Source: Cetobacterium sp050033475 (GTDB lineage Bacteria > Fusobacteriota > Fusobacteriia > Fusobacteriales > Fusobacteriaceae). From it: 64,000 nucleotides of DNA. Of this stretch, positions 9,613 through 21,807 are shown piece after piece. The position numbers and the translations under genes were made by a program. Where the stretch lies: assembly GCF_050033475.1 (NCBI RefSeq), contig NZ_CP188319.1, positions 496,001 to 560,000 of the forward strand, read 5' to 3'. The notes under the pieces are model-generated. The model did not search any database and was not told the DNA's origin. It saw nothing but the letters and a program-made list of their open reading frames with translations. The first letter of the stretch is position 1. Every line of letters begins with the position of its first letter.

Positions 9613-9978
9613 TTACTTAACTTCTACTGTAGCTCCAAGCTCAGTTAATTTAGCTTTCATAGCTTCAGCTTCTTCTTTAGCAGCAGCTTCTTTTAAAGTT
9701 CCACCGTTATCTACTAATTCTTTAGCTTCTTTTAATCCTAATCCAGTTATAGCTCTTACTTCTTTGATAACAGCTATTTTGTTAGCTCCTCCTGAAGTTA
9801 AAACAACGTCAAACTCAGTTTTCTCTTCAGCAGCAGCAGCTCCCTCAGCAGCAGCAACTGCAACTGGTGCAGCAGCAGTTACACCGAAGTGCTCCTCTAA
9901 CGCTTCTACTAATTCTTTTAATTCTAATACAGACATAGCTTCTAAATCAGCTATAAATTGCTCTTTATTAAATGCCAT
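9613..9978 (-). CDS. rplL: 50S ribosomal protein L7/L12
   Basis: A 121-residue acidic protein: N-terminal dimerisation helices (LEAMSVLELKELVEALEEHFGV), an alanine-rich hinge at about residues 33-50, and the C-terminal domain (KTEFDVVLTSGGANKIAVIKEVRAITGLGLKEAKELV, in part) that binds translation factors. L7/L12 forms the mobile ribosomal stalk on L10. AGAGGAGG precedes the start. Co-transcribed with rplJ. Confidence 0.99.
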   Translation of the reverse strand: MAFNKEQFIADLEAMSVLELKELVEALEEHFGVTAAAPVAVAAAEGAAAAEEKTEFDVVLTSGGANKIAVIKEVRAITGLGLKEAKELVDNGGTLKEAAAKEEAEAMKAKLTELGATVEVK

Positions 9979-10065
9979 TTTATTTCCTCCTCTAATTTTA
10001 AAGTTTATAATATGTTATATTAACAATAATTTGATTAATTTTTTAATCTATTACTGATACTGAAA

Positions 10066-10572
10066 TTACTCAGCAGCAGCTTCTTTTTTATCTGCGATTG
10101 CAACAGCTGCATACGCAAGTTTTCTGATTGGTCCAAGCATTCCGTTAAGAACCATAGATAGAAGTTGCTCTCTGTTAGGTAACTTAGCAAGAGCTTCAAC
10201 AGAAGTTGCTTCTACTCTTCTTCCTTCTAAAAGTCCACCTTTAATCTTGAATATCTCAGCTTTTGCTTTTGACTTAGCTAAGTCATAAGTTACTTTTGCT
10301 GGAGTTACTGCATCTGCATATCCTAATGCAAATCCTGTAGTTCCTTCTAGTAAATCATCAAACTTATCTGCGATTCCAGCTTCAGCTAAAGCTATCTTAA
10401 ATAATCTGTTTTTAGCAACTAGATACTCAGATCCAGCTTCTCTTAAACTTTTTCTTAATTGAGTCTCTTCATTAACTTTAAGACCTCTATAATCAACAAG
10501 AACGATTGATTGAGCTTTAGAAATTTTTTCTACTAACTCAGCTACTTGTTGTTTTTTAAATTCAGTTGCCAT
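10066..10572 (-). CDS. rplJ: 50S ribosomal protein L10
   Basis: A 168-residue L10. The N-terminal domain carries the VDYRGL motif and AKNRLFKIAL, and the C-terminal helix holds the L7/L12 dimers. It is the stalk base and the autogenous regulator of this operon through the leader directly upstream. GGAGGTG is 8 bases before the ATG. Confidence 0.98.
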   Translation of the reverse strand: MATEFKKQQVAELVEKISKAQSIVLVDYRGLKVNEETQLRKSLREAGSEYLVAKNRLFKIALAEAGIADKFDDLLEGTTGFALGYADAVTPAKVTYDLAKSKAKAEIFKIKGGLLEGRRVEATSVEALAKLPNREQLLSMVLNGMLGPIRKLAYAAVAIADKKEAAAE

Positions 10573-10605
10573 TATTGATTCACCTCCTCTTTAACTTAAA
10601 AATAA

Positions 10606-10725
10606 CCTCCGACCCAAAGAAAGGATCGGAGGCTTACTTACACTCTATGAGGCTAGCGAATACCTTCTCTCCAACCTCGGTAGGATATTAAGGATTCACC
10701 ACCTACGGTCTTTGGTATGGATCTA
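10606..10725 (-). promoter_or_regulatory. L10 leader (autoregulatory r-protein mRNA element) with terminal attenuator hairpin
   Basis: The 170-base leader between the rplJ promoter and rplJ has the features of the Rfam-type L10 leader: conserved segments ACCGTAGGTGG and CCTACCGAGGTTGG in the 5' half, then a strong 3' hairpin (CCTCCGA at 10606-10612 paired with TCGGAGG at 10626-10632) followed on the minus strand by TTATTTTTAAG. In the family, L10(L12)4 binds the 5' part and favours premature termination. The covariance match is by recognition, not by a search. Confidence 0.85.
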
Positions 10726-10750
10726 TATTTAATTATTTATCCAACTATTT

Positions 10751-10779
10751 ATTATAACATTTCAACAATAAATTTTCAA
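10751..10779 (-). promoter_or_regulatory. promoter for rplJ-rplL-rpoB-rpoC
   Basis: On the minus strand TTGAAA, a 17-base spacer ending ATGT, and TATAAT. The spacer end supplies a TGn extension. It lies just after rplA and before the L10 leader, so rplJL-rpoBC can be expressed apart from rplKA. Confidence 0.75.
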
Positions 10780-10795
10780 TATTTTTTTTGAAAAA

Positions 10796-11500
10796 TTATG
10801 CGTTCTTTGCTACTAATACAGGATCCATTTTGATTCCAGGTCCCATAGTTAAAGATACAGCTACAGTTCTTAAGTATTGTCCTTTAGATGAAGCTGGCTT
10901 TAATCTGATGATTTCGTTTATGAAAGCGTTGAAGTTCTCAACTAAAGATTCTTGTGCGAAATCTGCCTTTCCAATTGGTACGTGGATTGATCCTAATTTA
11001 TCTACTCTGAAAGCTAATTTACCTTTCTTGAACTCAGATACAGCACCAGCGATATCTGGAGTAACAGTTCCTGATTTAGGGTTAGGCATTAAACCTTTAG
11101 TTCCTAAAACTCTTCCTAATCTTCCTAATTTAGGCATCATGTCTGGAGTAGCGATTACTAAATCGAAATCAAACCATCCTTGTTGGATTTTCTCGATGTA
11201 CTCTTCAGCACCTGCATAATCAGCACCAGCTGCTAATGCTTTCTCAACGTTAGCTCCTGAAGTGATTGCTAAAACTTTAACAGTTTTTCCAGTTCCATTT
11301 GGTAATACAACTGTACCTCTGATTTGTTGGTCAGCATGTCTAGGATCTACTCCTAATCTTAATGCAACCTCTACAGTTTCAACGAACTTTGCAGTTCTTG
11401 TTTTTGCTACTAGCTCTAAAGCTTCTTTAATGTCATATAATTTTCCATTTTCAACTAATTTAGCGATTTCTAGGTATTTTTTACCTCTCTTTTTTGCCAT
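10796..11500 (-). CDS. rplA: 50S ribosomal protein L1
   Basis: A 234-residue L1, the usual length. It shows the N-terminal RGKKYLEIAKLVE segment, the RNA-binding region with DPRHADQQIRGTVVLPNGTGK, and MPKLGRLGRVLGTKGLMPNPKSGT, a conserved L1 signature. L1 forms the stalk of the ribosomal E site. AAAAGGAGG precedes the start; rplK lies 81 bases upstream, and that gap has an imperfect hairpin that might be the L1 translational operator. Confidence 0.98.
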   Translation of the reverse strand: MAKKRGKKYLEIAKLVENGKLYDIKEALELVAKTRTAKFVETVEVALRLGVDPRHADQQIRGTVVLPNGTGKTVKVLAITSGANVEKALAAGADYAGAEEYIEKIQQGWFDFDLVIATPDMMPKLGRLGRVLGTKGLMPNPKSGTVTPDIAGAVSEFKKGKLAFRVDKLGSIHVPIGKADFAQESLVENFNAFINEIIRLKPASSKGQYLRTVAVSLTMGPGIKMDPVLVAKNA

Positions 11501-11581
11501 TGAAAAATTCCTCCTTTTGTGGTTAAGCGGATTTTATTCCTACCACTTAATTCCCTCTATAATTAGAATGGACTATAATAA

Positions 11582-12007
11582 TTAGTCAACTATTTTTATT
11601 CCCATTGATCTTGCTGATCCAGCTATAATTCTCATAGCAGCTTCAACTGATCCTGCATTTAAGTCAGGCATCTTAGTTTCAGCAATTTCTCTTAATTTAG
11701 CAGAGTTAATTGTTGCTACAGTTTCTTTTTTAGAGTTCTTAGCTCCTGATTGTACTCCAGATGCTTTCTTTAATAAGTCAGATGCTGGTGGAGTTTTTAA
11801 GATAAATGTGAAAGATCTGTCGTTAAATACAGAAATCTCAACTGGGATGATCCATCCAGCTTTATCTTGAGTTTTAGCGTTGAATGCTTTACAGAACTCC
11901 ATTATGTTAACTCCGTGTTGTCCAAGAGCTGGTCCAACTGGTGGAGCTGGGTTTGCTTTACCTGCTGGTAATTGTAATTTTATAATTCCTACTACTTCTT
12001 TTGCCAT
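11582..12007 (-). CDS. rplK: 50S ribosomal protein L11
   Basis: A 141-residue L11 with the N-terminal KLQLPAGKANPAPPVGPALGQHGVNI segment (proline-rich loop that contacts translation factors and thiopeptides) and the C-terminal 23S rRNA binding domain. L11 is part of the GTPase-associated centre. GGAGGTG precedes the ATG. It follows nusG with a structured 70-base leader. Confidence 0.99.
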   Translation of the reverse strand: MAKEVVGIIKLQLPAGKANPAPPVGPALGQHGVNIMEFCKAFNAKTQDKAGWIIPVEISVFNDRSFTFILKTPPASDLLKKASGVQSGAKNSKKETVATINSAKLREIAETKMPDLNAGSVEAAMRIIAGSARSMGIKIVD

Positions 12008-12033
12008 TGTTTAGTTACACCTCCATAAATATC

Positions 12034-12064
12034 GTGGTAATGATTTACCTAGTAAATCTCCCAC
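12034..12064 (-). promoter_or_regulatory. hairpin in the nusG-rplK gap, candidate r-protein leader
   Basis: A GTGG/CCAC outer clamp encloses an asymmetric internal loop and a 7-pair inner stem (GATTTAC with GTAAATC) capped by three bases. Firmicutes have a similarly placed GTGGGAG...ACCAC element before rplK, which I recall as a ribosomal-protein control site. Binding by L1 or L11 is inferred, not shown. Confidence 0.5.
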
Positions 12065-12077
12065 AGGCTAGGATAAC

Positions 12078-12677
12078 CTATGCCTTTTCAATAGCGTCAA
12101 AGTCCACTTCAACTGGAGTCATTCTTCCAAACATGTCTACCATTACTTTGGCTGTTTTATGCTCCATATCTATCTCAGCTACTTTTCCTTCTTGGTCGGC
12201 GAATCCGCCCTCAAGAACCTTTACATAATCTCCAACTTGGAAGTTGATTTTTACTACTTCCTTTGGCTCTATATTTTCATCAATTTCTTTAAATCCAATA
12301 ACATCAAATATGTTTGTTACTTCATCGTCTTCCATAGGAATTGGATCTGATCCTACACCTACGAATCCTGTTACACCGTTAGTGTTTCTAACAACATACC
12401 AAGCATCAGAATCTACTCTAAAGTTGATTCCTTCTGGACTTTCCTCTTTTGTTGCTACCATTTCTAGCATAACATAGCCAGGAAAAAGCTTTCTTGTAAC
12501 AGATTTTTTCTTCCCTCTTCTGATTTCTATTGACTCTTCTTCGGGAACTAAAATTTTAGTTACTATATCTCCCATTCCTAGAGTTTCTATTTTCTGTTCT
12601 AGGTCTGTTTTTACCTTTTTCTCATACCCCGAATAGGTATGTATCATAAACCATTTTTTTACTAAGGTTTTTTCCAT
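12078..12677 (-). CDS. nusG: transcription termination/antitermination protein NusG
   Basis: A 199-residue NusG: NGN domain (residues about 5-125, with WFMIHTYSGYEKKV and the FPGYVMLEM core) and a C-terminal KOW domain (VGDYVKVLEGGFADQEG). It binds RNA polymerase and couples it to NusA/S10 or Rho. Start chosen at 12677, where GGAGG precedes the ATG by 5 bases; an upstream in-frame ATG would lie inside secE. The secE stop is one base before this ATG, so the two are coupled. Confidence 0.97.
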   Translation of the reverse strand: MEKTLVKKWFMIHTYSGYEKKVKTDLEQKIETLGMGDIVTKILVPEEESIEIRRGKKKSVTRKLFPGYVMLEMVATKEESPEGINFRVDSDAWYVVRNTNGVTGFVGVGSDPIPMEDDEVTNIFDVIGFKEIDENIEPKEVVKINFQVGDYVKVLEGGFADQEGKVAEIDMEHKTAKVMVDMFGRMTPVEVDFDAIEKA

Positions 12678-12678
12678 C

Positions 12679-12861
12679 TTATCCTCCAAAGAGAGATACA
12701 AGCATCTTTAAAAGTCTTGAAGCAATTAAATCGAAAACTCCTAAGTATATTCCTAAAAATATACTCATTAATACTACCCAAGAAGTCGCAGATATAATCT
12801 CCTTCTTTCTTGGCCATTGAACTTTGGCATATTCTGCCCTAACGTCTTTTAACATACTCAT
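12679..12861 (-). CDS. secE: preprotein translocase subunit SecE
   Basis: A 60-residue one-span SecE of the short bacterial type: the conserved amphipathic segment EYAKVQWPRKKE is followed by a single membrane segment (residues about 30-55). It is an essential part of the SecYEG channel. The start at 12861 is preceded by GGTGGTG; a longer reading would run back into tRNA-Trp. Gene order rpmG, tRNA-Trp, secE, nusG is classic. Confidence 0.95.
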   Translation of the reverse strand: MSMLKDVRAEYAKVQWPRKKEIISATSWVVLMSIFLGIYLGVFDLIASRLLKMLVSLFGG

Positions 12862-12909
12862 ATTTGCACCACCATCTTTTATTTGATATTTTATTATTAT
12901 ATAAAAAAA

Positions 12910-12985
12910 TGGCAGGTCAAGAGGGACTCGAACCCCCAACCCTCGGTTTTGGAGACCGATGCTCTACCAATTGAGCCATTGACCT
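12910..12985 (-). tRNA. tRNA-Trp (anticodon CCA)
   Basis: A 76-base cloverleaf with a 7-pair acceptor stem (AGGTCAA/TTGACCT), D arm with GGTAGAGC, anticodon loop CTCCAAA (CCA) and a TTCGAGT T-loop. The 3' CCA is encoded. Placed between rpmG and secE, a common arrangement. Confidence 0.97.
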
Positions 12986-13020
12986 GCATGTTGTTGCAAA
13001 CTGAAGCTTAAACTAAAGAA

Positions 13021-13173
13021 TTACTTCTTAGTTTCTTTGTGTAATGTTACTTTCTTGTCCCATTTACAGTATTTATTTAATTCTAATCTTTCAGTAGTGT
13101 TTTTCTTATTTTTAGAAGTACTATAGTTTCTTCTTTTACACTCTGTACACTCTAATTGAATATTTACTCTCAC
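13021..13173 (-). CDS. rpmG: 50S ribosomal protein L33
   Basis: A 50-residue L33 starting at GTG, with GGAGGTGTGAAGA just upstream. The protein reads MRVNIQLECTECKRRNYST at its start and contains the second cysteine (NKYCKWDKKVTLHKETK), so it has C-x2-C but only one cysteine in the C-terminal half; the second zinc pair is incomplete. It heads the rpmG, tRNA-Trp, secE, nusG unit behind its own consensus promoter. Confidence 0.93.
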   Translation of the reverse strand: MRVNIQLECTECKRRNYSTSKNKKNTTERLELNKYCKWDKKVTLHKETKK

Positions 13174-13268
13174 TCTTCACACCTCCACTCATCTAACGGA
13201 TAATAAAAATCCTCCCATTTTCAACATGGTGACATAGAGTTTCCTACTTGCTTACTAAGACATAGATG

Positions 13269-13297
13269 ATAATATCACTTTTTTTAAATTTTGTCAA
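13269..13297 (-). promoter_or_regulatory. consensus promoter for rpmG-tRNA-Trp-secE-nusG
   Basis: Minus strand TTGACA, 17-base spacer ending GTGA, TATTAT. It lies between 5S rRNA and rpmG, so the ribosomal-protein string has its own start even though it follows the rRNA operon. Confidence 0.85.
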
Positions 13298-13333
13298 TAT
13301 AAAAATATCAATTTTTTTATTTCAAATAAAAAA

Positions 13334-13451
13334 GATTGGCAACTTTCTATCCTCCCAGGGGGCTGCCCCCCAAGTACTTTCGACGTTTACGAGCTTAACT
13401 TCCAGGTTCGGTATGTTACTGGGTGTACCCTCGTAGCCATTGTTGCCAATC
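13334..13451 (-). rRNA. 5S rRNA
   Basis: About 118 bases whose ends pair (GATTGGCAAC with GTTGCCAATC) and whose interior has the 5S pattern with ACCCAGTAACATACCGAACC and the CGAAAGTACTTGG region. On the minus strand the 3' helix is followed by CTTTTTTATTT, which may serve as the operon terminator. Ends are good to a few bases. Confidence 0.95.
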
Positions 13452-13475
13452 AATATTCAAATGTTTTGAACACTT

Positions 13476-13490
13476 GAAACTATATAGTAG
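13476..13490 (-). other. 23S rRNA processing stem (3' arm; 5' arm at 16490-16504)
   Basis: The 15 bases here are perfectly complementary to 16490-16504, which lie on the other side of 23S. They would close a long helix around precursor 23S, the usual RNase III substrate. Seen directly as an inverted repeat; cleavage is inferred. Confidence 0.7.
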
Positions 13491-13497
13491 TATTTTT

Positions 13498-16412
<2,915 letters not shown>

Positions 16413-16528
16413 TATGTTTCTTTTATTTTGACAGACTAACAATCTCTAAAACTAGAGTTTATTAGTTGATTTATTGTATCTCTCAATATCTACTATATAG
16501 TTTCCAATGTCCAAAATGATAATGTTAA

Positions 16529-16604
16529 TGGTGGAGATAAGCGGAGTCGAACCGCTGACCTACGCAGTGCAAGTGCGTTGCTCTCCCAACTGAGCTATAT
16601 CCCC
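16529..16604 (-). tRNA. tRNA-Ala (anticodon TGC)
   Basis: A 76-base cloverleaf beginning GGGGATATAGCTCAGTTGG with anticodon loop CTTGCAC and encoded CCA. It lies in the 16S-23S spacer. Confidence 0.97.
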
Positions 16605-16607
16605 ATA

Positions 16608-16684
16608 TGGTGCGTTTGAGTGGACTCGAACCACCGACCTCACGCTTATCAGGCGTGTGCTCTAACCACCTGAGCTACAAACGC
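16608..16684 (-). tRNA. tRNA-Ile (anticodon GAT)
   Basis: A 77-base cloverleaf with acceptor GCGTTTG/CAAACGC, anticodon loop CTGATAA and encoded CCA. Three bases separate it from tRNA-Ala in the 16S-23S spacer. Confidence 0.97.
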
Positions 16685-16700
16685 ATATAGAGAACATTAT

Positions 16701-16717
16701 CAATCGAATAGATAAGA
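16701..16717 (-). other. 16S rRNA processing stem (3' arm; 5' arm at 18295-18311)
   Basis: These 17 bases are complementary at 16 of 17 positions to 18295-18311, upstream of 16S. The pair would close the precursor 16S stem cut by RNase III. Inverted repeat seen directly; processing inferred. Confidence 0.7.
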
Positions 16718-16732
16718 CTAGTGTCTCCTTAG

Positions 16733-18247
<1,515 letters not shown>

Positions 18248-18358
18248 AATTTTTATTTACACCGTTATGTTGTTAATGCATAACTAATTGACTATCTTAT
18301 CTATTCTATTGTTAATGTCCTTTATTTTTCGTATCAGCTTTTCCCGCTGACAAAAATT

Positions 18359-18387
18359 ATAATATCACAATCTACATTCTCTGTCAA
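18359..18387 (-). promoter_or_regulatory. rRNA operon promoter
   Basis: Minus strand TTGACA, a 17-base spacer ending GTGA, TATTAT: the same hexamers and spacing as the rpmG promoter. The start point would lie about 100 bases before 16S. A small hairpin (TCAGC/GCTGA, 18334-18350) is in the early leader. Confidence 0.88.
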
Positions 18388-18410
18388 TATTTTTTTTTAT
18401 TTTTTTAATA

Positions 18411-18444
18411 AAACTCACAGAGAAAATAATCTCTCTGTGAGTTT
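18411..18444 (-). terminator. leuS terminator
   Basis: A perfect 13-pair stem (18411-18423 with 18432-18444), loop 8 bases, followed on the minus strand by a short T-rich stretch. It lies right after leuS and only 24 bases before the rRNA promoter -35 box, insulating the two units. Confidence 0.85.
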
Positions 18445-18449
18445 TATTT

Positions 18450-21059
18450 CTATTTTACTACAATATTAACTATTTTATTTGGAACTATTATTACTTTAGC
18501 CACTGTTAAATTTTCAATATGTTTTTTTACATTTTCTAATTCTAGTGCCATTTTCTCCAATTCCTCTTTAGCAATATTTCTATCTACTTCTAATGTTCCT
18601 CTAACTTTTCCATTAACTTGAACTGCTATTGAAACCTCTTCTGAAATTGTTAAAGCTTCCACATGCTCAGGCCATTTTTGATCCACTACATATCCCTTTT
18701 GGTTCATCTCTGTCCATAACTCATCTGCAAAATGAGGTGTAAATGGAGATAGCATTATAACTATATTTTTCATTGTTTCTCCAAATACTTTTTTAGATTC
18801 AGTTGATCCAAGATTTTTTTCCAATATATTAGTTTTAAAATCTTGAACTTCATTAATTAATTCCATTGTAGCTGCAATAGAAGTATTAAAGTGATAGTTA
18901 TCCTCTATAGATTCAGTTACTTTCTTTATTGTTTGGTGTAATTTTCTAATTACTTTTTTATCTTCTTTGTTTACTTTATCATAATCTATATTTCCAAAGG
19001 CTAAATCTTCTTTATTTTCAAGAATCAATCTCCAAATTTTACTTATAAATCTGTAAGCTCCTGCTAAACCATTTTCATTCCACTCTAATTCTTTTTCAGG
19101 TGGAGCTGCAAACATAATAAATAATCTTGTTGTGTCTGCTCCATACTTTTCAATCATTTCTTCAGGATCTACTCCATTATTTTTAGATTTTGACATTTTT
19201 TCAATTTTAACAACTAACTCTTCTCCTGTTTCAGTTGAATAAGCTTTATCTCCCTTAATTGTAACATCTGCTGGGTATAAAAACTTATTTTGAGAAGTTG
19301 AATAATATGATGGTCCTAATACCATTCCCTGAGTCAATAATCTTTTAAATGGTTCATTTGAAGATAGTAATCCCATATCTCTTAAAACCTTATAGAAAAA
19401 TCTTGAATATAGTAGATGCATTACTGCGTGCTCTATACCACCAATATATTGATCTACTGGAGTCCATAAATCTGCTTTTTCCTTAGCAAATGGAAGTTGC
19501 TCGTTCTTCGGATCACAATATCTTAAGAAATACCAAGATGAATCTACAAAGGTATCCATCGTATCTGTATCTCTTCTTGCTTCTCCACCACAATTTGGAC
19601 AAACTGCATGTTTAAAACTTTCTGAAGTTTCTAACGGATTTCCATTTCCTGTAAATTTAACATCTGTAGGTAGTAGCACTGGTAAATTTTCATCTTTCTC
19701 CATTACCACTCCACACTTTTCACAATAAAGAGCCGGAATTGGCGTTCCCCAATATCTCTGTCTAGAAACTCCCCAATCCTTTAATCTATATTTAGTAGTT
19801 CTCTCTCCATAACCATTTGCTTCTACAAATTCAGCAATTTTTGTTAAAGCTTCCTTAGAAGATATTCCGTTGAATTCTCCTGAGTTAGTCATAACTCCTG
19901 AACCTATAAATGCATTTTCCATATTTTCTGGTAATATTACGATTTCTTCTTTAGTCTTTTTATCTAATGGATTTATTACAACTTTCATTGATAAATTATA
20001 TTTTTTTGCAAAGGCAAAATCTCTCTCATCATGGGTTGGTACCGCCATTACAGCCCCTGTACCATAGTTCATTAGAACATAATCTCCAATCCAAAGAGGT
20101 AATTTTTCTCCATTTACAGGATTTACAACATGCCATCCTGTAGCAACTCCATTTTTCTCTTTTCCTTCTGCTGTTCTTTCTATCATATCTGTATTTTTCA
20201 TATTTGAAACAGCTTCTTTTATTTGTGGATTTTCTTTTATAATTACATCTACTAATGGATGTTCAGGAGCTATTACTGCATAAGTAACTCCGTATATTGT
20301 ATCAATTCTAGTTGTGAATACTGGTAATTTTTCCCCTGTTTCAACTATGGTAAAATTAATTTCTGTTCCATAAGATTTTCCAATCCAGTTTTTCTGCATT
20401 GTTAAAACTTTTTCTGGCCATCCATCTTTTAATTCCTTATGCCCTGTTAATAATTCATCTGCATAATCTGTTATTTTAAAGAACCATTGCTCTAAATCCT
20501 TTTGAATTACAGGAGTTTTCGAGTGTCTCCAACACATTCCATCTTCAACCTGCTCATTTGCTAAAACAGTTTGACAATCTGGACACCAGTTTACTGTGGA
20601 TTTTTTCTTATATATTAATCCCATTTCAAACATCTTTTTGAATATCCACTGATTCCATTTATAATATTCAGGTGTATAAGAAGCTATTTCTCTATCCCAA
20701 TCATAAGATAATCCTATCATTTTTAATTGTCTTCTCATATTATCTATATTTGATTTTGTCCATATTGCAGGGTGAGCTCCATTTTGGATGGCTGCATTTT
20801 CTGCTGGAAGTCCAAATGAATCCCATCCCATTGGATGAAGAACATTATACCCCTTCATTCTTTTATATCTAGCTATTACATCTCCTATAGTATAATTTCT
20901 AGCATGACCTACATGTAACTTTCCTGAAGGATAAGGTAACATCTCTAAAACATAGTAGTTTTCCTTTCCATTTACAGAATCTTCAGTCTTGAATATATTT
21001 TCTTTCGACCAGTTATTCTGCCATTTCTCTTCAACTTCTTTGAAGTTGTATTCTCTCAT
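18450..21059 (-). CDS. leuS: leucyl-tRNA synthetase
   Basis: An 869-residue class I synthetase. The HIGH-type motif HVGH is at residues 49-52 (PYPSGKLHVGHARNY), the CP1 editing domain follows (TTRIDTIYGVTYAVIAPEHPLV), then a zinc-binding insert (CEKC... CPNCGG), and KMSKSKNN near residue 620; the anticodon-binding and C-terminal domains are complete. It charges tRNA-Leu and edits mischarged products. No T-box leader is present; a plain promoter lies upstream. It stands alone between the sigH terminator and the rRNA promoter. Confidence 0.99.
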   Translation of the reverse strand: MREYNFKEVEEKWQNNWSKENIFKTEDSVNGKENYYVLEMLPYPSGKLHVGHARNYTIGDVIARYKRMKGYNVLHPMGWDSFGLPAENAAIQNGAHPAIWTKSNIDNMRRQLKMIGLSYDWDREIASYTPEYYKWNQWIFKKMFEMGLIYKKKSTVNWCPDCQTVLANEQVEDGMCWRHSKTPVIQKDLEQWFFKITDYADELLTGHKELKDGWPEKVLTMQKNWIGKSYGTEINFTIVETGEKLPVFTTRIDTIYGVTYAVIAPEHPLVDVIIKENPQIKEAVSNMKNTDMIERTAEGKEKNGVATGWHVVNPVNGEKLPLWIGDYVLMNYGTGAVMAVPTHDERDFAFAKKYNLSMKVVINPLDKKTKEEIVILPENMENAFIGSGVMTNSGEFNGISSKEALTKIAEFVEANGYGERTTKYRLKDWGVSRQRYWGTPIPALYCEKCGVVMEKDENLPVLLPTDVKFTGNGNPLETSESFKHAVCPNCGGEARRDTDTMDTFVDSSWYFLRYCDPKNEQLPFAKEKADLWTPVDQYIGGIEHAVMHLLYSRFFYKVLRDMGLLSSNEPFKRLLTQGMVLGPSYYSTSQNKFLYPADVTIKGDKAYSTETGEELVVKIEKMSKSKNNGVDPEEMIEKYGADTTRLFIMFAAPPEKELEWNENGLAGAYRFISKIWRLILENKEDLAFGNIDYDKVNKEDKKVIRKLHQTIKKVTESIEDNYHFNTSIAATMELINEVQDFKTNILEKNLGSTESKKVFGETMKNIVIMLSPFTPHFADELWTEMNQKGYVVDQKWPEHVEALTISEEVSIAVQVNGKVRGTLEVDRNIAKEELEKMALELENVKKHIENLTVAKVIIVPNKIVNIVVK

Positions 21060-21106
21060 TCGCTCTCACCTCTACTAATAAATTTTTAGTCTTTATTTTT
21101 CATTTA

Positions 21107-21135
21107 AATATATCATATATATCCATTCTCTACAA
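21107..21135 (-). promoter_or_regulatory. leuS promoter
   Basis: Minus strand TTGTAG, 17-base spacer ending ATGA, TATATT, immediately after the sigH-operon terminator. Confidence 0.6.
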
Positions 21136-21136
21136 G

Positions 21137-21165
21137 AAAAAAAGGGCCTCTCTAAAGTCCCTTTT
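21137..21165 (-). terminator. terminator of the DUF1694-murA-rlmB-sigH operon
   Basis: On the minus strand AAAAGGGA...GGCCC forms a stem flanked by A4 and T7; the run of T follows the hairpin. The upper part of the stem has a mismatch. Confidence 0.75.
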
Positions 21166-21184
21166 CCTTTATATTTACTATATT

Positions 21185-21787
21185 TTAATAGCCCTGTATC
21201 CAAACTTCACTTTTTCGTTTTATTCTTTGGATACTATTATCTATCGTCTTTAGGGTTTTTCCCAATTTATAAGCTATTTCTCTGTAGTTGTAGCCCTTAA
21301 CCATATGAGAGAAAACTTCTCTCTCAAAATCACTAAAATTTTTATACACAAAATTATAAAATTCATCCATTTTTTCTTTTCCAAGAAATAATTCTTCTGG
21401 ATTATAATTCACATAGGAATCTAATCCTTTCGTATAGCTGACTTCTCTACCTTCTGTTGTTTCTATAGAATTTCCTAGAGCTGAATTTAACGCCATATTT
21501 TTTTGTGCATTAGCAGCTTTTATGGCGGTAACTATTTGTCTTTTAATACAAAGGGTGGCAAATGTTTTAAAGGAAGCTTCTTTCCTATTATCAAAAGCTC
21601 TAATGGCTTTTATAAGTCCAATCATTCCCTCTTGTAATAGATCTTCCTTATCCGCTCCAATTAAAAAATAATTCCTTGCATTTAAAAAGATAAAATTTTC
21701 ATAATTTTTTAATATCAAGTTTATTGATTCTTGATCTCCGTTTTGCGCTTTTAATATCAGTTCTTGAGTTACTACATCCACAGCCAT
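21185..21787 (-). CDS. sigH: sigma-70 family factor of the SigH (Spo0H) type
   Basis: A 200-residue sigma factor. Region 2 (residues about 30-95) has ARNYFLIGADKEDLLQEGMIGL, which from memory closely matches Bacillus SigH (ARSYFLIGADREDIVQEGMIGL), then SFKTFATLCIKRQI. A variable linker follows, and region 4 (residues 140-195) has REIAYKLGKTLKTIDNSIQRIKRK. It directs RNA polymerase to alternative promoters. It follows rlmB by 20 bases with an AAAGGGGG ribosome site, as in the Bacillus rlmB-yacP-sigH order (yacP is missing). No sporulation gene is in the window, so its regulon here is unknown. Confidence 0.88.
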   Translation of the reverse strand: MAVDVVTQELILKAQNGDQESINLILKNYENFIFLNARNYFLIGADKEDLLQEGMIGLIKAIRAFDNRKEASFKTFATLCIKRQIVTAIKAANAQKNMALNSALGNSIETTEGREVSYTKGLDSYVNYNPEELFLGKEKMDEFYNFVYKNFSDFEREVFSHMVKGYNYREIAYKLGKTLKTIDNSIQRIKRKSEVWIQGY

Positions 21788-21807
21788 TGGTCCCCCTTTC
21801 CATATTC

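Noticed and set aside
9764..10057. Plus-strand alanine/serine-rich open frame
   Set aside because: Antisense shadow of rplL caused by its alanine-rich hinge; no ribosome site.
11501..11581. L1 translational operator in the rplK-rplA gap
   Set aside because: An imperfect GTGGT/ACCAC hairpin is present, but it does not clearly match the known L1 binding site, so it was not listed as a feature.
21060..21184. T-box leader expected before leuS
   Set aside because: The leader is too short and lacks the T-box sequence and a specifier stem; only a promoter is visible.
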